From NCBI RefSeq assembly GCF_019890635.1, contig NZ_JAIOAB010000002.1:1-64000 (forward strand): DNA of 64,000 nucleotides, in the 5' to 3' direction. The stretch comes from Streptomyces sennicomposti. GTDB lineage: Bacteria > Actinomycetota > Actinomycetes > Streptomycetales > Streptomycetaceae. How positions within the stretch are numbered: position 1 is the first letter of the stretch; every line of letters begins with the position of its first letter. Of this stretch, positions 1 through 7,542 are shown in pieces. The notes beneath the pieces were generated by a model that did not search any database, was not told where the DNA came from, and saw only the letters and a program-made list of their open reading frames with translations. Both the position numbers and the translations under genes were made by a program.

Positions 1-2
1 GC

Positions 3-128
3 GGCGGCCTGCTCTGCCTCGCCGCCGTCGCCGCGGTGGGCGCCACCACGGCGGATCTGCGCGGTCCGTCCGGACGGGGCCGGTCCGGCACCGCACCGGC
101 CGGCGGCGGGGTGCTCCGCGCGAAGTGA
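3..128 (+). CDS. C-terminal end of an unknown, probably membrane-associated protein (partial)
   Basis: Only the last 41 codons are inside the window, ending in TGA at 126-128. The visible residues start with a hydrophobic stretch (GGLLCLAAVAAVGATT) and finish with a Gly/Arg/Pro-rich tail ending in LRAK. This fits the last transmembrane helix and cytosolic tail of a membrane protein, but the family cannot be told. Codons are G/C-ending throughout, as in the neighbouring genes. It converges on the CHAT gene, with a 70-nt gap. Confidence 0.5.
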   Translation, partial: GGLLCLAAVAAVGATTADLRGPSGRGRSGTAPAGGGVLRAK

Positions 129-198
129 GGTGTGGCGCGGGGACACCGGGCGGGGCGCTCCAGGCGGCTGCCGGGCGCCGCGGTGCGGACGCCGAGGA

Positions 199-3100
199 TC
201 AGGACCGGCCGGCGGCGGCCAGGGCGTCACGGATCCGGACGAGCGCGTGGCCGAGTTCGTCGTCGTCCTCCAGGTCGTCGGGCGGGGCCCTGAACGAGGA
301 GACGACGAGGTTCAGGACATGGGCCTTGTCCGGATCGCGCGCGTAGGCGTCGAGCTTCTCCAGCCGTGCCGCGGCGACGGCCGACACATAGCGGACCAAC
401 GCGTAGTTGGAGCCGGCGAGTTTCCCGATGCTGTTGCCCCAGTTGCCGAGGCAGTGCACGACCTCCCAGGAGGGCTGTTCGAGGCCGTGCACGAGGGAGG
501 CGATCTCGTTCTGCGCGTACTTTCGGGGCGGAAGGCCGAGGGCGAGCAGCAGCGCCTGGCTGTGGAAGAGGTACGACGCCTTGAACAGGCCCTGGTCGTA
601 GTGGGCGTTGCCGAGCAGGTCGTAGCAGAGCCGGCGCTGATCCTGGATGCGTTTCCATATGCGGTCCGGGAGGTCTTCCTGCCGGTCCGGCATGAGGCGC
701 AGGGTGAGCTGCGCCCACTCGATCGCACGTTCGGTCTCGCCGAGCCGTCTGCTGAGGGTGGCGACCGCGTAGGCCGCTCCGATCAACTCCGAGCGGGCGG
801 CGACGTCGTCGGCGAAGAACTCGCGGTCGAGGATCGCCGTCACCGACTCGAACACCACCCTGGCCTCGTGGAGCCGCCCCTGGTCCCACAGGTCGTCCGC
901 GAGAGCGACGGCGGGCCGGACCTCTTCGCGTATGACGTCGGCCCGGAACCCGCCCGGGTCGACGGGGCCCGCGTCCAGCACGTCCTGCACGACCTCGACG
1001 GAACTCATGCTGCGGGCGGCCAGGAACTTCGCGGCGGAGACCGTCACCACATCCGGAACGTCGACGCGCCGCCCCAGGATCCACGCGGTCTGCTGCTCCA
1101 GAACCTCGGTCCACACGCTCTCGACCAGATCCTTCGCACCGGTGTGCCACAGAGCGGCCCGCATGCTCCTGGAGGCGTCGAGATCGGGACTCCAGCACGC
1201 GATGACGACGTACGGCCGCAGCCGCTCCACCGGCGCATCCGACAGGGCGAGCGCCCGGGCCGCGTAGACGCAGGCGGTCAGCGAGACGGGGAAGACACGC
1301 TTGGCGAGGAGTTCGTCCGCCAGGGCGACGCAGCCCTCGAAGTCCTCGGCGCGGAGCAGTCGCAGGCACAGCCGCAAGGCGCAGCGGTCGGCGTACGCAC
1401 CCCCGCCGGGCACCGTGCTGCCGACGCGGTCGTTGGCGAGCGCGGCGTCGTGTTCGCCGCGTCTGTCGAGGATGTCGCCGCGTAGGTAGCGCGCATCGGC
1501 CAGGACCGTGTCGGTCGCGTGCGTCAGCAGTTCGTCGACGACCGTCAGCGCCAGGTCGTGGCGGTCGAGCCGCAGCAGGCAGCCCACGCGGAGCAGGTCC
1601 AGGATCGAGCGGGTGCGCGGGTTCGCTTCCGTGAGATCCGCCGTGGCGAGCAGCCTCTCCGCCTCGGCGTGGCGCCCGGAGTCCATCAGCGCGAGGCAGC
1701 GCTGTTTGATCAGCCAGGGCGGCAGGGTGTCCGAGGGGGTCCGCAGGAGCCGGGCGGTCAGCCGGAGATGGGTGGGGAGGTCCTCACCGCGCCTGATCTC
1801 GTCCAGAAGCGCGTCCAGATGCCGGGCGAAGGTCTTCCAGTGCGGTGTGTCGGAGAGCCGCGAGGCCAGGGCCACCGCGCCCTGCCACCGGGACGTCTCA
1901 TGCCTGCGCCGGTGTTCGCGCGCCTGCATGGTCAGGATCTCCACGCAATGCCCGGTGTTGTGCGGACCGTCCATGGCCATGTACAGGCCCAGCGCGTCCG
2001 CGAGATACGGCGCGGCCTCGTCGGCAAGGCCCGTCCGGGTCAGCTGCGCGGCGAGGTCGAGCAGGAAGTGGCCGCGTTCCTCCGGCCATGGGAAGAGGGT
2101 GAGGACGCGCTCGACCGCGTCCCGGTCGAAGGCGCCGCTGAGCAGCATCGCGCCGATGTGCATCTCCATGGCCTGACGTACCTGCAGCGGCCCCGCGCTG
2201 CGGTACGAGCCGTTGTTGACGATCAGCGAGGCCAGGTCGGCCTGGGACTGAGCGGTCAGGTCGACCACCGAACGAGCGATCCGCGCCGCCGTCTCGCTGT
2301 CCGCCGGACGCCACGCGTTGTCGGCGCGGTTCAGCTCCAGGACGACGGCCCGGGGTACGGGCGTGCCGGTCTCCCGGGCTTGCGGCCCTGCTGCCGCACG
2401 GGCGAGGGCGGCGCGGTCGACCTCGGCCTGTACGCGTTCCAGCCGGCGGCGGTCCCGGGCGCCGACCTCGTCCCACGCGTGGGGCCACGGCTGACGCGCG
2501 ACGCGCCCGGCAGCCGACTCGGTCATGGCGTGAAAGCAGTAGTTGCGCAGGCTCACGGCGGCGGCGTCCGGGCCGAAGATCCGCTCCGGGCGGCGCAGCC
2601 GGTCCTCGAGGGTGCGGTAGTCGGGCAGCGCGAGGCTGGACGAGGAGTCGTACACGAGGTCCGGCGCACAGGCCGCGACGCGGAACACCCAGTCGTACCA
2701 GGGCGTCTGTCCCGCATCGGCCGACCGGAGGATCCGTCGGTGCACGGCCGCCACGATCCCCGGATGGTAGACGTCGAAGACCAGGTCGCCCGCCGACACC
2801 CGCCACGCCAGCCCCACCCGCCACGCCAGGTTCGCGAACCGGTCGAGCGCGTCGAACACACCACCCGCCTCCGACGGGCGGTGACGGTCGCTGCGCAGAA
2901 AACCCGAGGAACAGGACCGCAGGCCGGACAACAGGTCCGTCGCCGGCGGACCGCTTCGCCCGAGGAGTACGTCGAGCAGCCGGTCGAACCGGTCGGCGCC
3001 CGAAGGCTCTGCTTCCCGGGACGCGGCCGGCCGCGCCGGGTCGGGCAGCGCGTCGAACTCCTGACGGCTCCACGACGGCGCGGGCACCAGGACCAGATCC

Positions 3101-4644
3101 GGCGAAAGGGACGATCGTACGAGCAGCCGTGGGCTGCACATGACGAACACGACGTCGAGTTCCCGGCGTTCCCGCCCGGCGCCGAGGACGCGATCCAGGG
3201 CGACGAGCGGCATGTGGCCCTCCGCGACGCGGTCCAGCATCGTTTCCGGGCGGGTGAGCCCCGTCCAGTCATGGAACCGGATCAGGGGAGCGGAGGGGTC
3301 GTGACCGTCCTCCCGACGTTCTTCGAGCCCGGCGGAGACATCGGCCGGAGCGGGGGCCTCGATCACGCCGGGGCGCGTCACGAGAGCACCGGCCCACCAG
3401 GTCAGCCGCTGCCGCCACCGGTCGGCCTCCTGTGCGTCGGCGACCTGCACCACGGCCAGGCGACGGCCCGTGGCCGGCCGGGCGAACAATGAGGGCGCCG
3501 ACGGCGGCGCCGCGTCGCCCGCGGCACGCCACGGCCGGGCGATCGTCGCGTTCTGCGGCTGGGTGCCGTCGTCGACCGCGTAGACGGCGAAGCTCGCCCA
3601 GGCGAAGCTGCCGATCCGCGCGGACGGCCCCGCGGGCGCCGGCGCGACGGCGCGGTGCAGTGTTCTGCGGCCCTCCGCCACCGCGCCGGTGAGCGTGCCT
3701 CCGTCCGCCAGCACCCGGTAGAAGCCGGTGGAGAAGAGCCGCACCTCGTCCGGGGTCAACCGGCGCCGCGAGGCGATCACGACGTCCACGCCCCGCCGGA
3801 AGGCCTGCCCGTGGACGGTGTCGCCGAGTTCGAGGTCGGTGGAGTCCGACTCGCACGAGGTCAGCAGCAGCGCGACCGGCGGATCGACGGGCAGGTCGTC
3901 CAGCACCGCGCCCACCGTGCGCGGCTGCGGACCGGCCTCGGACTCCAGGACCAGGTGCGGCACGAGCCGACTGCCCAGCTGATCGGGATCGGCCGACTCC
4001 AGCCGAGTCCCGTGCATGTCCGCGTGGATCAGGAAATACCGGTGGGCGGGCGCCGGGATCCGCCGCAGCGCGGCGCGTGACGTGCCGGGCAGCCACGCGG
4101 GCGGTGCATGACCCGACTCATGCAGATGCGTGGCCACATCGGCGATGGGCACGTCGAAGGGCACATCGTCGTCCAGGTACGGGCGTGCGGTCAGCAGGAG
4201 CGCGTCGCACGCGTCCGGGCGGGGCGTCGCCGTGGGACGCGACGCCGGTACGCGCACCACGGAACCGCCCAACGCGAACCACCGGGGGGCAGCGGGTTCG
4301 CCTGTGTCGAGCAGTTCCCAGAACGGCTCGCGGGCCCGGTCCAGCCCCCGGACGAGCACGGTCGGCTCGTCCTGGGCCAGAAACGCCGTCACGTCGTCGG
4401 CGGGGAAGGACTGAGTCAACCACGCCCACAGAGCACGACCGTAGGTCGCGACGTCCGCGTCCTCGTCGGACGTCAGCTCGTCGCCGAAGGCCCTCGCCCG
4501 CAAGAGGTCGGACACGCGCAGCGCCAGCCTGCCGCCGAGCCCGGGCCATTGATGCAGCGGCGCACGCGGCAGTCGGCGGCCGGCGAGTTCGGCGACACGC
4601 GAGCCGGACTCCGCGACCTCCAGGACCAGGGCGCCGCCGCTCAC
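199..4644 (-). CDS. CHAT-domain (caspase-like) protease with a long TPR-like C-terminus
   Basis: This 1481-residue protein is predicted to be a cytosolic cysteine protease of the CHAT family. The CHAT core lies at about residues 195-355: the HADMHG motif (catalytic His211 before Gly) is followed by the LLTSCESD motif (catalytic Cys264) and the typical GQAFRRGVDVVIA / ADGGTLTGAVAEGRR end. Both dyad residues are present. Residues 1-190 are unassigned. From about residue 790 to the end the chain is rich in Leu/Ala helices of TPR type (for example LALTVVDELLTHA and ALANDRV). The GTG start overlaps the stop of the upstream small gene (GTGA, 4641-4644), so the two are translationally coupled. CHAT proteins with repeat sensors are known from bacterial conflict and cell-death systems. 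The trigger and substrate here are unknown. Confidence 0.85.
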   Translation of the reverse strand: MSGGALVLEVAESGSRVAELAGRRLPRAPLHQWPGLGGRLALRVSDLLRARAFGDELTSDEDADVATYGRALWAWLTQSFPADDVTAFLAQDEPTVLVRGLDRAREPFWELLDTGEPAAPRWFALGGSVVRVPASRPTATPRPDACDALLLTARPYLDDDVPFDVPIADVATHLHESGHAPPAWLPGTSRAALRRIPAPAHRYFLIHADMHGTRLESADPDQLGSRLVPHLVLESEAGPQPRTVGAVLDDLPVDPPVALLLTSCESDSTDLELGDTVHGQAFRRGVDVVIASRRRLTPDEVRLFSTGFYRVLADGGTLTGAVAEGRRTLHRAVAPAPAGPSARIGSFAWASFAVYAVDDGTQPQNATIARPWRAAGDAAPPSAPSLFARPATGRRLAVVQVADAQEADRWRQRLTWWAGALVTRPGVIEAPAPADVSAGLEERREDGHDPSAPLIRFHDWTGLTRPETMLDRVAEGHMPLVALDRVLGAGRERRELDVVFVMCSPRLLVRSSLSPDLVLVPAPSWSRQEFDALPDPARPAASREAEPSGADRFDRLLDVLLGRSGPPATDLLSGLRSCSSGFLRSDRHRPSEAGGVFDALDRFANLAWRVGLAWRVSAGDLVFDVYHPGIVAAVHRRILRSADAGQTPWYDWVFRVAACAPDLVYDSSSSLALPDYRTLEDRLRRPERIFGPDAAAVSLRNYCFHAMTESAAGRVARQPWPHAWDEVGARDRRRLERVQAEVDRAALARAAAGPQARETGTPVPRAVVLELNRADNAWRPADSETAARIARSVVDLTAQSQADLASLIVNNGSYRSAGPLQVRQAMEMHIGAMLLSGAFDRDAVERVLTLFPWPEERGHFLLDLAAQLTRTGLADEAAPYLADALGLYMAMDGPHNTGHCVEILTMQAREHRRRHETSRWQGAVALASRLSDTPHWKTFARHLDALLDEIRRGEDLPTHLRLTARLLRTPSDTLPPWLIKQRCLALMDSGRHAEAERLLATADLTEANPRTRSILDLLRVGCLLRLDRHDLALTVVDELLTHATDTVLADARYLRGDILDRRGEHDAALANDRVGSTVPGGGAYADRCALRLCLRLLRAEDFEGCVALADELLAKRVFPVSLTACVYAARALALSDAPVERLRPYVVIACWSPDLDASRSMRAALWHTGAKDLVESVWTEVLEQQTAWILGRRVDVPDVVTVSAAKFLAARSMSSVEVVQDVLDAGPVDPGGFRADVIREEVRPAVALADDLWDQGRLHEARVVFESVTAILDREFFADDVAARSELIGAAYAVATLSRRLGETERAIEWAQLTLRLMPDRQEDLPDRIWKRIQDQRRLCYDLLGNAHYDQGLFKASYLFHSQALLLALGLPPRKYAQNEIASLVHGLEQPSWEVVHCLGNWGNSIGKLAGSNYALVRYVSAVAAARLEKLDAYARDPDKAHVLNLVVSSFRAPPDDLEDDDELGHALVRIRDALAAAGRS

Positions 4645-5054
4645 GGCACGTCGCTCTCCGCGTCGTCGTCGGAGTCGCCGTCGGGACCGGCCTGCGCCGG
4701 GGCATCCTCGAGACGCACCACCAGATGGACCGTCAGGTCCGTGGGCGCACGACGAAGCTGTTCCACCCGCGTCTCGGCGCCGTGCTTGCGGGCGCGGGCC
4801 GAGACGGCGCTCTTGACGAGCTGGATGAAGCCGTCCGCTGTGATCCCGCCCGCCACGAGGATCGCGAATTCGAGCAGGTGCGCGCCGACGGTGAAGTCCT
4901 CACCGATCTCCCGTCGCGGCGGCAGAACCCGTGCGGCCCGGGCCAATTCGTCGGGGAGCCCCCCGGGTTCGGCCAGCTCCTGGGCGAGGGCGGCACTCGG
5001 GCGGTCGAACTCGACCTCGACGACATCGCCCTGCCGTAGCACCAAGTCGGACAC
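4641..5054 (-). CDS. Small partner protein of the CHAT protease (effector-associated, EACC1-like?)
   Basis: A 137-residue protein encoded directly upstream of, and overlapping by 4 nt with, the CHAT gene. I chose the GTG at 5054 because GAGGGAG lies 5 nt upstream; an in-frame GTG at 5102 would add 16 residues. The chain has an N-terminal beta-rich part (LRQGDVVEVEF), a central hydrophobic helix (HLLEFAILVAGGITADGFI), a basic stretch (KSAVSARARKHG) and a final strand (TDLTVHLVVRLED). This order resembles the small 'effector-associated constant component' proteins described beside CHAT/caspase and NTPase effectors. That assignment is by pattern only. The acidic C-terminus (DGDSDDDAESD) is notable. 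Expected role: adaptor or inhibitor of the protease. Confidence 0.7.
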   Translation of the reverse strand: MSDLVLRQGDVVEVEFDRPSAALAQELAEPGGLPDELARAARVLPPRREIGEDFTVGAHLLEFAILVAGGITADGFIQLVKSAVSARARKHGAETRVEQLRRAPTDLTVHLVVRLEDAPAQAGPDGDSDDDAESDVP

Positions 5055-5216
5055 GGAAACTCCCTCACCGAAGACGGCCGTCAGAGCGGGCACCGCGGAC
5101 ACACACAGCTGAAAGCGGCTCGACCACCATATGCCTCGAACGCGTACACCGGTGGGTTCCGGACCAAATCGATGCGTCCGCCGCGCGGTTGAGGCGAACG
5201 GCGGTGCGGCCGGCGG

Positions 5217-6344
5217 TCAGCGGAGGCGGAACTGCGGGCCGTAGGTCTGGTCGGTGGCGCCCGGGATCGGGGTCTCCATCAGCTCCACGGCAGGGGTCTC
5301 CAGCCTGCGCATGTGCCGTACGGCGGTGCGCAGGCTGTGCCGGTCGCCCTCCGCCCACGCCGTGTCGAGCGCTTCCAGCAGCCGGGTGTACGTCGTGTCG
5401 AAGTCGTCCAGGAGCCGCCGGGCCCCGGCCGGCGGGCGGTCCCAGCCGCCGGCCGGGACGCGGGCCATGGGCCGGGTGTCGGGGAAGGGCACCGGGGCTC
5501 CGGTGAAGCGCCACTCGCCGTCGGTCTCCCGCAGCCGACGGCCGTGGTGGATCTCGGCGAACGCGTAGTAGTGCGCGATGTGGCCGTCCTCCTGGCCGTC
5601 GGACGGCGAGCGGGCGGTGCCCTCGCCCTGGTCCTTGATGATCTCGATCGCGTGCTCGACGTCCGCCGCACTGCCGACCGGCCGCAGCGTGTCCTCGCCG
5701 ATCCGCTCGTGCAACTGCCGTTCGGTGGACAGCTCCGGCGCGAGCGCCCGGAACGCCTTCAGCAGCTCGTCGTAGAACAGACCGATGCTCATCGCGTCGT
5801 GCGCGCGGCCGGTGAGCGGCGCCGCGGGGGCCTCGATGGCCATCATCACGTCCCGCACCAGCTCCCTGGTCAGGCCGGACAGGTACACGGTGACCCCCGG
5901 ATGCACGCCGCCCGGCAGCGGACCGGGGTAGACGGGCGCCGCCTCCTTGATCCGCGGCCGTCCGCCCAGGGCCGCCAGCAGGTTGCAGACGATGCCGAGG
6001 TGGTACATCTCGTCGGACACGATGCGCCGGATCAGCCGGGCGGCGTCGGTCTTGCGGTTCCTGACGGACCACCAGCCGCACAGGTACGGCGGGATCGTGG
6101 CGAACTCGATCTCCACGGCCACGTGCAGGGCCGCTCTGAGCCAGTCGATGTCGCGCTGCTCCCGGGGCACGGCGACCAGGCGGGCGGCGGCCCCGGGCTG
6201 TCGCGGTGTGCCCTGCCCGGCGGCGCCGGTGCGGGTGCAGGCTGCCGCCGAGATCGGCGTGCCCGCCGCGAGCGCCAGAAGACTGCGGCGCCGGACCGCG
6301 GCGCCGGCCGCCCTGCCGGAAGCCCTGCTCGCCTTCGCCACCAC
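5217..6344 (-). CDS. Secreted ferritin-like protein of the iminophenylpyruvate dimer synthase (VioB-type) family
   Basis: A 375-residue protein with a twin-arginine-like N-terminus (RRRSLLALAAG) ending in a cysteine at ISAAAC, so a lipoprotein exported by Tat or Sec is likely. The body matches the ferritin-like fold used by the iminophenylpyruvate dimer synthase family: EIEFATIPPYLCGWW, then SDEMYHLGIVCNLL (an ExxH-type metal motif), then further helices with EIIKDQGEG and AEIHHGRRL. These proteins bind a di-iron or similar centre. Only some members act in violacein-type chemistry, so the reaction here is unknown. The gene stands alone, without indolocarbazole partners. Start: GTG with GGGAGG 4 nt upstream. 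Confidence 0.75.
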   Translation of the reverse strand: MVAKASRASGRAAGAAVRRRSLLALAAGTPISAAACTRTGAAGQGTPRQPGAAARLVAVPREQRDIDWLRAALHVAVEIEFATIPPYLCGWWSVRNRKTDAARLIRRIVSDEMYHLGIVCNLLAALGGRPRIKEAAPVYPGPLPGGVHPGVTVYLSGLTRELVRDVMMAIEAPAAPLTGRAHDAMSIGLFYDELLKAFRALAPELSTERQLHERIGEDTLRPVGSAADVEHAIEIIKDQGEGTARSPSDGQEDGHIAHYYAFAEIHHGRRLRETDGEWRFTGAPVPFPDTRPMARVPAGGWDRPPAGARRLLDDFDTTYTRLLEALDTAWAEGDRHSLRTAVRHMRRLETPAVELMETPIPGATDQTYGPQFRLR

Positions 6345-6837
6345 TGCCTCCCTGCCCGCCCGCGCTCCGGGCGCCGACCTCCGACCAGGTGCGCGAAGCT
6401 AGCAGTCCCGCCCGGCCGCGCCGCGCCGCCCGCCCCGCAGCACGCGCCTTCCCACGCCATCGGTCCACGGCCGGGAACTCCGCACCGGCCGGACCCGACT
6501 ACGTACTGAATGCGCGGGGAGCGAACGGGGCGCACAGGCCGTCCGCGCAGGAGGGGCCACCGCCCGCCCGGCCGCCTCGTCGCTCAGCGCAGGGCCGCCA
6601 CCAGCGCGTCGCTCGCCGAGCACCACCCCTGCCGCGCCTCCGCGAAACCCTGCTCCCGCAGCGTGCCGAGGTGCCGGCCCGGGGCCGTCGGACGGTCGGG
6701 CTCCGCCCCGGCGGGGCGCGGTTCGCGCGAGTCGCCCAGCAGGGCGAAGCGGCGGGCCGCCGGTTCGGCGAGGCGGTACGGGCCAGTTCCCGGACGCCGG
6801 GCAGGGCTGCCCCTCCGGGACCTGCCCCCGCTACGCC
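6345..6837. other. Intergenic region of 493 nt
   Basis: Between the start of the ferritin-like gene (leftward) and the end of the response regulator (leftward). The left half shows no gene or clear repeat. The right half holds a decayed methyltransferase end, annotated separately. Confidence 0.5.
6584..6790 (-). pseudogene. Remnant of a class I SAM-dependent methyltransferase (C-terminus only)
   Basis: A leftward frame ending in TGA at 6584-6586 reads ...HLGTLREQGFAEARQGW, then a short stretch ending in DALVAALR. That is the usual last helix-strand of class I methyltransferases (H-x-x-x-L-R-x-A-G-F...VALR). About 65-70 codons can be followed upstream. Beyond that the frame runs into the response-regulator gene, which occupies another frame, and no SAM-binding motif is found. 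It is therefore a truncated relic. The family call rests on this C-terminal signature alone. Confidence 0.4.
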
Positions 6838-7542
6838 TCAGGGCTCGCGGTACTCCTGTTCCGGCCGCCCCGCCACCCCGTAGCGCAGACGCATCCGCAG
6901 CGCACCGCGGCCGACCATGTCGGCCAGATACCGCTGCGCGGTGGCGCGCGAGACGCCGATCATCGCGGCGACCTCACCGGCGGACAGCGGACCGGCGGCC
7001 TCCCGGACCGCGCGCAGCACCAGTTCCCGGGTCACGGTCTGCGCGGCGGTCGCGGTCCGGCGACCGCCGTCCCCGGTCCCGCGCAGGGCGGCCAGCGCGT
7101 CGTCCAGGGTCCGCTGGTCCACGGTGTCCGCGTCGGTCAGCTGCCGGTAGCGCACATAGCCGCGCAGCCGCCGGCCCAGCTCGTCCGGCGGGAACGGCTT
7201 GATCAGATACGCCAGCGCGCCCGCCGCCAGCGCCGTGCGCACCGTACGCCCCTCGGCCGCCGCGCTGAGCACGAACGTGTCGCAGGGCAGTGCCCGCAGC
7301 AGCTCCAGCCCCGGCCGGTCCGGCAGGTACAGATCCACGAGCGCGAGGTCGACCGGGGACTCGGCCCGCTCCAGGAGCGCCAGCGCCGCACCGGCCGAGT
7401 GCGCCGTGCCGGCGACCGCGCAGCCCGGCGTCTGCGCCACGACGTCGGCGTGCAGACCGGCGACCCGGAAGTCGTCGTCGACGACCAGGACGGACAGCGG
7501 CCGCCCCGGATCGGCGGCCGCGGCCGCGGGGCTGGTGCTCAC
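6838..7542 (-). CDS. CitB/DcuR-family response regulator
   Basis: A 234-residue two-component response regulator. The receiver domain occupies about residues 15-130 (VLVVDDDFRV acid pocket, phospho-acceptor Asp in LALVDLYLPD, conserved Lys in YLIKPF). A DNA-binding domain of CitB/DcuR type follows near the C-terminus (LSAGEVAAMIGVSRATAQRYL). I set the start at the GTG overlapping the kinase stop (GTGA at 7539-7542), with GGAG upstream; an in-frame GTG at 7551 is the alternative. It is the partner of the kinase just upstream. The family senses C4-dicarboxylates or citrate and controls transport genes, so the divergent permease at 10.3 kb is a likely target. Confidence 0.92.
   Translation of the reverse strand: MSTSPAAAAADPGRPLSVLVVDDDFRVAGLHADVVAQTPGCAVAGTAHSAGAALALLERAESPVDLALVDLYLPDRPGLELLRALPCDTFVLSAAAEGRTVRTALAAGALAYLIKPFPPDELGRRLRGYVRYRQLTDADTVDQRTLDDALAALRGTGDGGRRTATAAQTVTRELVLRAVREAAGPLSAGEVAAMIGVSRATAQRYLADMVGRGALRMRLRYGVAGRPEQEYREP

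Noticed and set aside
130..1485. Long + strand frame at the left edge
   Set aside because: Shadow of the CHAT gene's helical C-terminus; no domain or ribosome site.
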